Below, one piece after another: positions 34,385 through 42,620 of a DNA stretch of 64,000 nucleotides. The notes beneath the pieces are model-generated. The model did not search any database and had not been told where the DNA came from. It was given only the letters and a program-made list of their open reading frames with translations. Origin of the DNA: Paramicrobacterium chengjingii (lineage in GTDB: Bacteria; Actinomycetota; Actinomycetes; Actinomycetales; Microbacteriaceae); the NCBI RefSeq assembly GCF_011751765.2, contig NZ_CP061169.1, forward strand, positions 1,054,001 to 1,118,000, written 5' to 3'. Position 1 is the first letter of the stretch, and every line of letters begins with the position of its first letter. A program made the translations under genes and the position numbers.

Positions 34385-35392
34385 TCAGCCCAGCTGCACA
34401 GCGCCGAGCGCGAGCGCCGCGATGAGCACCCATGAAAGCAGGCCGACGGCGAGTGCGCGCCAGCCCGCCGTGAGTAGGCGTTTGAGGTCGACGGCAGTGC
34501 CCAGCCCGAAGAGGGCCATGGCGAGCAGAATCGTCTGCAGCACCTCGGCGCCACTCAGCACCGACTCGGGAAGCGGCACGAACGAGCGCACGAGGATCGC
34601 AACGATGAACCCGACGACAAACAGCGGAACAACCGGCGGCCGCTTCGCATCGCTGGCCGCTACCGCACGCTTGCGCTCGAAGGCCCCGGCGACGGCGACG
34701 ATCGGCGCGAGCATCAGCACACGCGTGAGCTTAACCACAAGCGCGATAGCGAGCGCCGAACTGCCGGCGATCTGCGCCGTGGCGACAACCTGGCCCACAT
34801 CGTGCACTCCCGCGCCGACCCAGTGGCCGAACTGCTCGTTCGACAGACCGAGGGGGCCCCACAGCGCAGGAAGCACGAAGATCGCGAGCGTTCCGCAGAG
34901 CGTCACAAGAGCGACCGGATGCGCCTGCTCGCTGCGCTTGGCTCCGACGACGCCCGACATCGCGCCGATCGCGCTGGCCCCGCAGATCGAGAAACCCGTG
35001 GCCATGAGCAGCGGCTCATGCCCGGGCAGCTTGAAGAGCCGCCCCAGACCGTAGGTACCGGCAAACGTGATGAGCACGATGGCGATAGTGGTCAGCAGGG
35101 TCGTCCACCCGAGACCCGCGATGTCGATGAGACTGAGCTTGAGCCCGAGCAGCACAACACCGGCGCGCATGAGCTTCTTCGACGAGAACGCGAGTCCCGG
35201 TGCGAAAACGCCGCGGATCAGGCTCTGCGTTCCCGGCAGCTGAGCGAAGAGGATGCCCAGAGCGACGCACGCTGTGAGAAGTGGAACCTCCGGCACGCCC
35301 GCGGCGATGCCCCACGACACGAGAGCCGCGGCCCCGCACGCGGCGATGCCCGGCAGCATCCGAACCGTGCTTTTCACGGTGACTGTGCTCAC
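34385..35392 (-). CDS. YeiH/UPF0324-family putative anion exporter
   Basis: A 335-residue membrane protein with about ten helices and YeiH family motifs: FSSKKLMRAGVVLLGLKLS, ATGFSICGASAIGAMSG and HWVGAGVHDVGQVVATA. The family is listed as putative sulfate exporters, with little direct evidence. ATG 35392. The APH-type gene lies downstream in the same direction after about 150 bp with no recognisable feature. Confidence 0.9.
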   Translation of the reverse strand: MSTVTVKSTVRMLPGIAACGAAALVSWGIAAGVPEVPLLTACVALGILFAQLPGTQSLIRGVFAPGLAFSSKKLMRAGVVLLGLKLSLIDIAGLGWTTLLTTIAIVLITFAGTYGLGRLFKLPGHEPLLMATGFSICGASAIGAMSGVVGAKRSEQAHPVALVTLCGTLAIFVLPALWGPLGLSNEQFGHWVGAGVHDVGQVVATAQIAGSSALAIALVVKLTRVLMLAPIVAVAGAFERKRAVAASDAKRPPVVPLFVVGFIVAILVRSFVPLPESVLSGAEVLQTILLAMALFGLGTAVDLKRLLTAGWRALAVGLLSWVLIAALALGAVQLG

Positions 35393-35468
35393 GGCTCTCC
35401 TCTATTCACGCCCATCGCCATATTCTCGCCCGACGTCAGGGTAATCCTGCTCAGACTGGGCGAGCCAA

Positions 35469-37109
35469 TCAGATCCAACTTTGCAACCAGTAATGCAGCC
35501 CGACAAACCACGTGGGAACGGGCGTCGCCGTCCAGAGCGGATACCAGAACGCCGTGAGCAACAGACAGAATGTGCCGAAGACGCCTACGGTCAGGATGCC
35601 GCTCTTTCGCCGATCCGGAGGGTCGCCTGGTTTGCCGAGCACGAGGCCGATCACAAGCGTCAGCGCCAGGATCAGGTATGGCTCGAACGCAATCGAATAG
35701 AACTGGAAGACTGTGCGCTCGGTGTAGAGAAGCCATGGAAGGTACCCGCCGACGAACCCCATGAGAACGAGACCGATCGTCCAGTCGCGCTTCAGCACGA
35801 GACGCACGACGAGGTAGACGGCCGCTGCGGCGCCCGCCCACCAGATGAGCGGGTTTGCAATCGAGGTGATGTCTGACACGCGGTCGCCGGTGCAGCCCCC
35901 GGTTCCCTCGGGAACGCCCTCGTACCACATGGCGACGGGCCGCAGCATGAGCAGCCACGACCAGGGGTTCGACTGATACGGGTGCGGCGTCGAGAGCCCG
36001 ACATGAAATTCGTACATCGACTGGTGGTAGGTGACAAGGCTCTGCACGGCGAGCGGAACCCACGAGAAGGCGCCCGTCCACGCGTTGCCTTCCGTCGCGG
36101 CAAACTGCCGATCGTAGCCGCCGTCAGTGACGAACCAGCCAGTCCAGCTCACGACGTAGACGACGAGTGCTACGGGTACGAGCAGCAGAAACGTGGCGGG
36201 GCCCTGCTTGAGAATCGCTGCCGATGCCCAGAACGGAACCCCCGCACGACGGCGCGCAAGAGCATCCACCACCACAAGATAGAGGCCGAACGCGGCAAGA
36301 AAATAGAGCCCTGACCATTTCGTCGCCGTGCACAGACCGAAGAACACGCCGGCTGCGATCACCCACGGCCTTGCCCAGATTGCCGGGCCCCAGGTGAGAG
36401 GGCGACCGGATGCCGCGCGCGCGGCGAGGGCTGAAGCTAGACGCCGTTCGTGCCATCGTCGATCGAGGAGCACGCACGCGAAACCACACAGTGCGAAGAA
36501 CATCACGTAGCTGTCAAGCAGGGCGACGCGCGACATGACGATTGCGTGACCGTCGATGGCGAGCAGCCCTCCCGCAATCACTCCGAGGAGCTTCGATTGG
36601 AACAGTTGGCGAGCAATGAGGGTGACGAGCAACACGGCGAGCACCCCGACGAGTGCTGTCGAGATGCGCCACCCGATGCTCGAATCGGCGCCGAAGACTG
36701 CCATCCCCGCGCCGATCAGCCACTTGGCGAACGGCGGATGCACGACGTACGAACCGACCGTGCCGAAGATATCGGTGTGCCCCGAGGCGAATTGTTCGTC
36801 GGCGTTATCTGGCCAGGTTGTTGAGTAGCCGTTGTTCCACTGCGACCAGGCGTCTTTCACATAGAAGGTCTCGTCGAAGACGAGCATGTGCGGGTTGCCG
36901 ATGTTCCACAGGCGCAGCACGGCGGCGAGAAGCGTGACGAATGCCGGGCCACCCCAGCTCCAGATTCGCTGGCGAACGTGTGTCGACAGCATCCGTCCCC
37001 ACCATCGATCGATGCGTGAGATGTCGCTGCTCTCGGCCGTCGTGCCGTCAACTCCGCGTATGACGGCGTCGAATGACGCGTCGCTCCCCAAAGTTTCTCT
37101 GTCTGGCAC
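35469..37109 (-). CDS. pmt: polyprenyl-phosphate-mannose:protein O-mannosyltransferase
   Basis: A 546-residue GT39 glycosyltransferase that mannosylates Ser/Thr of secreted proteins during Sec export. The catalytic Asp-Glu pair is in MLVFDETFYVKDAW in the first extracytoplasmic loop, with VHPPFAKWLIG further on and about eleven membrane helices. GTG 37109 is used; no strong ribosome site. Divergent from rsmI, the same arrangement as Rv1002c/Rv1003 of Mycobacterium tuberculosis. The LPxTG and lipoprotein genes of this window encode possible exported substrates. Confidence 0.93.
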   Translation of the reverse strand: MPDRETLGSDASFDAVIRGVDGTTAESSDISRIDRWWGRMLSTHVRQRIWSWGGPAFVTLLAAVLRLWNIGNPHMLVFDETFYVKDAWSQWNNGYSTTWPDNADEQFASGHTDIFGTVGSYVVHPPFAKWLIGAGMAVFGADSSIGWRISTALVGVLAVLLVTLIARQLFQSKLLGVIAGGLLAIDGHAIVMSRVALLDSYVMFFALCGFACVLLDRRWHERRLASALAARAASGRPLTWGPAIWARPWVIAAGVFFGLCTATKWSGLYFLAAFGLYLVVVDALARRRAGVPFWASAAILKQGPATFLLLVPVALVVYVVSWTGWFVTDGGYDRQFAATEGNAWTGAFSWVPLAVQSLVTYHQSMYEFHVGLSTPHPYQSNPWSWLLMLRPVAMWYEGVPEGTGGCTGDRVSDITSIANPLIWWAGAAAAVYLVVRLVLKRDWTIGLVLMGFVGGYLPWLLYTERTVFQFYSIAFEPYLILALTLVIGLVLGKPGDPPDRRKSGILTVGVFGTFCLLLTAFWYPLWTATPVPTWFVGLHYWLQSWI

Positions 37110-37185
37110 CCTGCCATGCTAGCGAGCAGTCGGCTGAGTACTTCGGGCGACGCTCTCACGTATGCCTCGATGGCAGACTGTCAGC

Positions 37186-38001
37186 ATGATCATTCTCGCG
37201 GCCACACCGATCGGCAATCTTGGCGACGCGTCTGCTCGGCTCGTCGAGACACTGAGTGCGGCCAGTTTCGTTGCTGCCGAAGACACGCGGTCAACCGTGC
37301 GACTTCTCGCTGGTCTTGGCATCGAGAACCGGCCGCAGATTGTCGCTCTTCACGATCATAACGAGCGCGAGAAGGCAGCTGAACTCGTGGAGCGAGCACG
37401 TGAAAGCGACGTCGTCGTGATGAGCGATGCCGGAATGCCCACAGTGTCTGATCCGGGCTACCACCTCGTGCAGGCGGCGATCGCCGCCGACGTCGATGTG
37501 ACGGTGATTCCCGGGCCAAGCGCCGTCGTCACTGCGCTTGCCCTGTCGGGCATGCCCACAGACAGGTTCACGTTCGAGGGATTTTTGCCGCGCAAACCGT
37601 CTGAGCGCCGAAAAACTCTGCGCGCATTGGCTGATGAGCGCCGCACGATGGTGTTCTTCGAATCGCCGCAGCGCATTGCCTCGGCGCTCGATGATGTGGC
37701 GTCAGAGCTCGGTGACGATCGCAGCGTCGCTGTCTGCCGCGAGCTGACGAAGATGTTCGAGCAGGTCAAGCGCGGTGCAGCGGCAGACGTCGCGGCGTGG
37801 GCTGCGGACGGCGTGAAAGGCGAGATCGTTCTCGTGATTCATGGTGCGGAAGCAGCATCCTTTTCACTTGGCGACGGCCTCGCCAGGGTTACCGAGCGGG
37901 TGGCGGCGGGGGAGCGGCTGAAGGATGCTGCTGCGGCGGTCGCTTCAGAGACGGGGCTCGGCAAGCGCGACCTCTACCAGGCAGCGCTCGACGCGCGATA
38001 G
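37186..38001 (+). CDS. rsmI: 16S rRNA 2'-O-ribose C1402 methyltransferase
   Basis: A 271-residue RsmI: IILAATPIGNLGDAS at the N-terminus, AAEDTRSTVRLL, SDAGMPTVSDPGYHLV and the loop EGFLPRKPSERR are all typical. Methylates C1402 in the decoding centre of the small ribosomal subunit using SAM. ATG 37186 is the family start; the upstream in-frame ATG adds eight unrelated residues. Divergent from pmt over 76 bp. Confidence 0.95.
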   Translation: MIILAATPIGNLGDASARLVETLSAASFVAAEDTRSTVRLLAGLGIENRPQIVALHDHNEREKAAELVERARESDVVVMSDAGMPTVSDPGYHLVQAAIAADVDVTVIPGPSAVVTALALSGMPTDRFTFEGFLPRKPSERRKTLRALADERRTMVFFESPQRIASALDDVASELGDDRSVAVCRELTKMFEQVKRGAAADVAAWAADGVKGEIVLVIHGAEAASFSLGDGLARVTERVAAGERLKDAAAAVASETGLGKRDLYQAALDAR

Positions 38002-38003
38002 CG

Positions 38004-38017
38004 GGCAGCATGCTGCC
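38004..38017. repeat. 14-bp perfect palindrome after rsmI
   Basis: GGCAGCATGCTGCC lies three bases after the rsmI stop. With no loop it would form a poor hairpin as RNA, so it may be a protein-binding dyad for the downstream surface-protein gene or chance. Confidence 0.3.
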
Positions 38018-38117
38018 GGGCCGCCGTGCCTATACCCCGAAGAGGGGGTCGCGGCGAGCTCTGCCTCTGTGCGCAGAATAGACAGTTGCGCTTTCTGGCG
38101 ATCGAAGGGGACGACCT

Positions 38118-39464
38118 GTGACTGTTGCACCACCAAGAATCCGTGTTCTCAGGGTACTCAGTGCGGGTCTCGTAGCGGGCGCGCTGGTTGCCTCTCCGGC
38201 ACTTGTCAGCGCAGAACCTGCTCAGGCGGCTCCCGAGCGAACAGCATGGACAGCGTCAGGCCCTTCCGACAGTTTCACGCTCGATTCGAACGGCACTGCA
38301 GCACCCGCGCAATTCTCATACGACCTCGAGCCCGCTGGTCAGGAACAGCTGCGTACCTGGTCGATGATGACTACGGCGACTCAAGACAGCACAGTGACCG
38401 CCGAGTACGAGTGGGTGGGAAATCACGCGTGGTGCGACGCTGTGACGCTACTTGACCAGGTGATTGTCTCCGGCAACGATCGCACGACGACATCCGTCAT
38501 TGCGGAAGGGCCGAATTGCCAAGCCCTGCCTCCCAACGGAAGCTTTACGTACTCCGGCACCGTGACGTTCGATGTTTCCGCCGGAGACAGCTACGGCTTT
38601 GAACTCAGCGGCCAGAACAGGGATTCCAACAACTTCTTACGAGGCACGTTGCGGATCGGCATCCCCGATCTTCCGGAATCGCAGGTGATCACGTTCCCCG
38701 AGATCGCTGATACGCGTCTTGACGCGGGTCCTGTCGCTTTACAAGCAACCGCGAGTTCTGAGCTCCCCGTCAGCTATGCCAGCACAACACCGGCAACATG
38801 TTCAGCCGAAGAAAGCGCTGTCACCCTGCTCGCGGTTGGTACCTGCAGTGTCGAAGCGACACAAGATAGTGCTCCGTTCGAGTTTGATCCTGCTCCGGTG
38901 CAGACACGGTCGTTTGAGATCCTCCCGGTCACGACGCAGTTCAGCGTGGGCGCGACCGGGAAAGCGGCGATCGGAGACAGCATCGTCGGATCGGCGACGG
39001 TGACGCCCGCGTCATCGGGGCAGGTGCAGTTCGCCGTCTACAGCGACGAACTCTGCCAGACGGAGCCGGTGTTCACATCGACCGCTCCGCTCTCCGACGA
39101 CGGAACTGCGGAGTCGGATGAGTTCTTCCCGGAAGACGCGGGAACCCTGTTCTGGCTCATCTCCTACGAAGGTGATGTTCCATCGACATCCGTCGAGTCC
39201 CCCTGTGGCGACCTTCAGACCGTCGTGACTGCTGCAGAGATCCCGGTGACGCCCGCACCGACAGAATCGGCGACCCCGCCCTCTGCAACGCCAGACAACC
39301 CGTCGACGGGCGAACAGAACACAGTCAACGCCGAGTCGGAGCTCCCGAGAACGGGTGCCGAGGGAGCAGGAATCGCCGCCGCACTTGCGTTCGCCCTGCT
39401 GGCGTCCGGACTTGTGCTGCTGATGACACGAGTTGTCGCCCGGATGCGTGCGCGTCGACGCTGA
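38118..39464 (+). CDS. sortase-anchored (LPxTG) surface protein
   Basis: A 448-residue secreted protein. A signal peptide with basic start and cleavage near AQA-A (about residue 38) is followed by a beta-rich region without a named domain and a Ser/Thr/Pro spacer (PAPTESATPPSATPDNPST). A sorting signal follows: LPRTG at 409-413, a hydrophobic helix and the tail RMRARRR. The mature part contains paired Cys suggesting disulfides and Ig-like repeats of the kind seen in actinobacterial adhesins. GTG 38118 follows GAAGGGGA. No sortase gene is in the window. Confidence 0.85.
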   Translation: MTVAPPRIRVLRVLSAGLVAGALVASPALVSAEPAQAAPERTAWTASGPSDSFTLDSNGTAAPAQFSYDLEPAGQEQLRTWSMMTTATQDSTVTAEYEWVGNHAWCDAVTLLDQVIVSGNDRTTTSVIAEGPNCQALPPNGSFTYSGTVTFDVSAGDSYGFELSGQNRDSNNFLRGTLRIGIPDLPESQVITFPEIADTRLDAGPVALQATASSELPVSYASTTPATCSAEESAVTLLAVGTCSVEATQDSAPFEFDPAPVQTRSFEILPVTTQFSVGATGKAAIGDSIVGSATVTPASSGQVQFAVYSDELCQTEPVFTSTAPLSDDGTAESDEFFPEDAGTLFWLISYEGDVPSTSVESPCGDLQTVVTAAEIPVTPAPTESATPPSATPDNPSTGEQNTVNAESELPRTGAEGAGIAAALAFALLASGLVLLMTRVVARMRARRR

Positions 39465-39557
39465 CGCGACGTCGCTGCGGGTGCAGGTTGGCGCAGTGAA
39501 GACACCGATTCTGTAGCCCGCCGACCTCGCTCGGGAGGCGCCAGCCGTTCGTCAGCG

Positions 39558-40670
39558 CTACCGACGACGCCCCGACACGAGAGCCAGCCCGGAGTTCCGC
39601 AGCCACAAGCCAAGTCGACTCGTAGGCACCAGAAAGTGAGAGCTGGCACCGGCAAAACGCTGCAGAGCGCGCAGCCGCCGGCGATGGACAGCCTCGTAGG
39701 AGGTAAAGGCAGCAGCATGGTCGTTCGGATGCGCGGCGAGGGCATCAGAGAGCGTCTTCGCCGCCACAATGGCGCTGCTCGACCCCTCACCTAGAAGAGA
39801 GATGCAGTTGGCGGCGTCGCCCAGCAATCCGATTCGGCCACGCGACCACGACGGCATGGCAATACGCGTGACCTCATCGAAATACACGTCGTCTGATGCA
39901 CACCATTCCGCGACTGCCTCGTTGGTCTGCCAGCCCTGGTCGGAGTATGCCGAGGTGACGAGGTGCTTTCGGGCCTCAGCGTCGTGCCTGTCGTATCGAT
40001 CTCTGCTGCGGAAGATGAAGGCGGCGAGAGGATCCCCGCCTGCCGCGTGCACAGACAAGGAGATGTTCGGCCGATTGAACATCATCACCTCAGAAGCATC
40101 GCCGCCCTCGAGCGTCGTGCGCATCGTCCCGACAAACATGCCGAACGGCCGAGAAAAGCTCCCTCCGGGCCCGAACACGAGCCGACGAACGTTCGAGTGC
40201 AGTCCGTCAGCACCGAGAACAATGTCAAAACGTCGACTGCGTCCCGAGGTGAAATCGACATCGACGCCACCAACATCCTGACCGATGCCGGAAATCGAGT
40301 CACTGACGATCAGCTCAGCATCGGTCGTCGCCGCTTGCAGAAGCACCGAGGCAAGCGTCGCCCGGGCAACCTCGACCTCCTTCTGTGGGTCGGGCGTCGT
40401 TCGCGTGGTGACAGTCGCTCGACGTCTGCCCTGCGCGTCCACGATCACGAGGCTGTTCACTCCCGTTGCGAACCGCTGAATCTCTGGCCACAGCCCCATC
40501 TGGTGCACAATCGACGCTGCCTGGCCGCGCACATCGATGGGATTGCCGCTTGAGCGAATCTGCGCGGCCTTCTCAACGATCGTGACGTTCCACCCCGATC
40601 GGCTGAGCCAGAACGCGGCGGTGGCACCGGCAATCCCGGCCCCGGAGATCAGGATGGACTTCTGCGTCAT
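39558..40670 (-). CDS. FAD-dependent monooxygenase (PHBH/UbiH-like)
   Basis: A 370-residue group A flavin monooxygenase. The dinucleotide-binding fold is SILISGAGIAGATAAFWLSR, the DG motif GADGLHSNVRRLVFG, and the FAD ribityl site IGLLGDAANCISLLGEG. It resembles TetX/MHPCO-type enzymes that hydroxylate small aromatic or antibiotic substrates. ATG 40670 overlaps the stop of the ASCH gene as ATGA, indicating coupling. Confidence 0.9.
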   Translation of the reverse strand: MTQKSILISGAGIAGATAAFWLSRSGWNVTIVEKAAQIRSSGNPIDVRGQAASIVHQMGLWPEIQRFATGVNSLVIVDAQGRRRATVTTRTTPDPQKEVEVARATLASVLLQAATTDAELIVSDSISGIGQDVGGVDVDFTSGRSRRFDIVLGADGLHSNVRRLVFGPGGSFSRPFGMFVGTMRTTLEGGDASEVMMFNRPNISLSVHAAGGDPLAAFIFRSRDRYDRHDAEARKHLVTSAYSDQGWQTNEAVAEWCASDDVYFDEVTRIAMPSWSRGRIGLLGDAANCISLLGEGSSSAIVAAKTLSDALAAHPNDHAAAFTSYEAVHRRRLRALQRFAGASSHFLVPTSRLGLWLRNSGLALVSGRRR

Positions 40671-41173
40671 GACTGCAACGGAACCGCGTTGGCGACCTCG
40701 GGAGGCCACACGACGGCGAAGCGCTCAAGAATCAGTTCGTCGTTTTCGCTGAACGTTGATCCGCGGGCGGCACACATGCGACTGAAGAAGCGCCAGTGCT
40801 CGCGTCGCCACGACTCGAGCGTCCGGTCATCTTCACCCTCGTCGTGCGCGAACTGTGCTTCTACAGCGGCGAACGGTGCCACTCGCAGCTCGACGATGCG
40901 GCGAATCGCCCGGGGGACGCCGCTGCCATCGCACGAGATCCAATGTGAGCCGATCGTGGGGAACGGCTCGTCGTCGACGCGGTATTCGGCGGCGTGCGAT
41001 GACGTCGCGCGCTTCCGGCCATCGAGAATCAGACCGAGCAGCTCGTCAGCCATCTCGGCCGAGTCGCCAAACTGCTCAGCCTCGTAGGTGCCGAACAGCT
41101 GGGCAACGACAGGATTCGCTGCGGCATAGTCGCGCCACATGGCGATCGCAGCATCCGTATCGATCGGGGTCAT
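40667..41173 (-). CDS. ASCH-domain protein
   Basis: A 168-residue ASCH (PUA-like) protein. Typical features are LGLILDGRKRATSSHAAEY, FPTIGSHWISCDGSGVPRAI and the C-terminal EHWRFFSRMC. ASCH proteins may bind RNA or modified nucleosides, and YqfB-like members hydrolyse N4-acetylcytidine. ATG 41173 is preferred; GTG 41188 with GGAG just upstream is also possible. Coupled to the FAD monooxygenase. Confidence 0.85.
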   Translation of the reverse strand: MTPIDTDAAIAMWRDYAAANPVVAQLFGTYEAEQFGDSAEMADELLGLILDGRKRATSSHAAEYRVDDEPFPTIGSHWISCDGSGVPRAIRRIVELRVAPFAAVEAQFAHDEGEDDRTLESWRREHWRFFSRMCAARGSTFSENDELILERFAVVWPPEVANAVPLQS

Positions 41174-41235
41174 CGGAGTCGTTTCCACGGCTCCGAGCCT
41201 AGCCGTGATGCGGACAGGCGGCGTATCGTAACGCC

Positions 41236-41598
41236 ATGTCGACTTCGCGCACACGATCATTCATCGCCGGAGTGCTTGTTGCAAACAGCGCACCGCACCT
41301 TGCCACCGCTGCCGCCGGCCGGCAGCACCTCACGCCCTTGGGAGGCCGGCAGTCCGGACCCGGCATCAACGCGATCTGGGGTGCGCTGAACCTCGCCGCT
41401 GGGGTCGCCCTACTCGCGAAGGGCCGACGCGGAGCGGGTGCTCAGCGGGGCGCGGCGTCAGCGCGCTGGACCGACGATCTGCCGAGCTTTGAAACGGGTT
41501 ACCTGGTGTTCGCCGCCTGGATGGCCATCTCTGAACGCCTCATGAAGACGAACCACGGCACGAGCGGCAGACAGAATCGAGCACAGCGACGTCGGTGA
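41236..41598 (+). CDS. small membrane protein of unknown function
   Basis: A 120-residue protein with two hydrophobic stretches (GINAIWGALNLAAGVALLAK and GYLVFAAWMAISERLM) and a basic tail (RQNRAQRRR). It begins MSTSRTRSFIAGVLVANSAP, then HLATAAAGRQHLTPLGG. The arrangement suggests a conserved small membrane protein rather than a chance frame. No function recognised. Divergent from the ASCH gene. Confidence 0.65.
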   Translation: MSTSRTRSFIAGVLVANSAPHLATAAAGRQHLTPLGGRQSGPGINAIWGALNLAAGVALLAKGRRGAGAQRGAASARWTDDLPSFETGYLVFAAWMAISERLMKTNHGTSGRQNRAQRRR

Positions 41599-41624
41599 TT
41601 ACGCTGAGAGCGCGACGAACGCGG

Positions 41625-42482
41625 TCAGCATCCGAGGTTGGCCAGCTGCTCGTTACTGAGCTTGAGGTCCGCGGCCTTCGCCGAGTCGATGATCGACGGC
41701 GGTCTGCTGGCTCCCGGAATCGGCACGACGACGTCGGCAAGCGAGAGCTCCCACGCCAGCGCAACCTGCTGCGGGCTCACCTCGAGCTCGGCAGCCACGT
41801 CGCCGAACGCCGAGTGGTCTTCCGCCAAGTCGCTCGCCCGGTGGATGCCGCCTAACGGACTCCACGGCAGAAATGCCAGCCCGAGTTCGGCGCACAGGTC
41901 AAGCTCTGCGCGGCTGTCGGTGTGCGCGGGCGAGAACTGATTCTGCACCGAGACGAGATCGTCACCCAGGATGCTGTGAGCCTCACGGATCTGATCGGTA
42001 TCAGCGTTGGAGATACCCGCATGCACGATCACGCCCTCCTGCACCAGATTTTTCAGCGCGCCGATCGATTCGGCATACGGAACATCCGGGTCCGGGCGGT
42101 GAAACTGATAGAGGCCGATCGCGTCGACGCCCAAGCGCGCGGCTGACTGTTTCGCAGCATCCGTGAGGTAACCGGGTGTCCCTCCGCGCGTCCATGGACC
42201 CGGATCTGCGTAGATCAGGCCGCCCTTGGTCGCGACGAGGACGGACGACGAATCACCGCCGTAGCTGGCGAGCGCCTCAGCGATGAGCTCTTCGTTGTGC
42301 CCCTGGCCATCACTGGGGGCGGTGTAGGCGTCGGCCGTGTCGATGAGAGTGACGCCGGCGTCAAGCGCGGCGTGAATCGTGGCGATCGATGTCGCGCGGT
42401 CTTTGCGCCCGGGAATCGACATCGGCATTCCGCCGAGGCCGACCGCGCTGACAGAGAAGGATCCGATTCGTCGTTGTCTCAT
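41625..42482 (-). CDS. aldo/keto reductase
   Basis: A 285-residue TIM-barrel oxidoreductase using NADPH. The catalytic tetrad is recognisable: Asp and Tyr in LIDTADAYTAP, Lys in LVATKGGL and His in LYQFHRPD. The cofactor segment near the end, VVVPIPGASRPPSIIDSAKA, is typical. Substrate unknown. Divergent from the PoxB-like gene over about 138 bp. Confidence 0.92.
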   Translation of the reverse strand: MRQRRIGSFSVSAVGLGGMPMSIPGRKDRATSIATIHAALDAGVTLIDTADAYTAPSDGQGHNEELIAEALASYGGDSSSVLVATKGGLIYADPGPWTRGGTPGYLTDAAKQSAARLGVDAIGLYQFHRPDPDVPYAESIGALKNLVQEGVIVHAGISNADTDQIREAHSILGDDLVSVQNQFSPAHTDSRAELDLCAELGLAFLPWSPLGGIHRASDLAEDHSAFGDVAAELEVSPQQVALAWELSLADVVVPIPGASRPPSIIDSAKAADLKLSNEQLANLGC

Positions 42483-42620
42483 GGTGCGAGCCTACGCCGC
42501 AGCATCCGGTGGTTCTTGACCCCGGGCACGGCACGCGTTGTACTGAGGCTGTAGGGTCGGGCGTTGCCGCCCGGTCGTGCCACGGTCGTCCGTGACCGCG
42601 CCGAACGCGAGGAGGAACGC

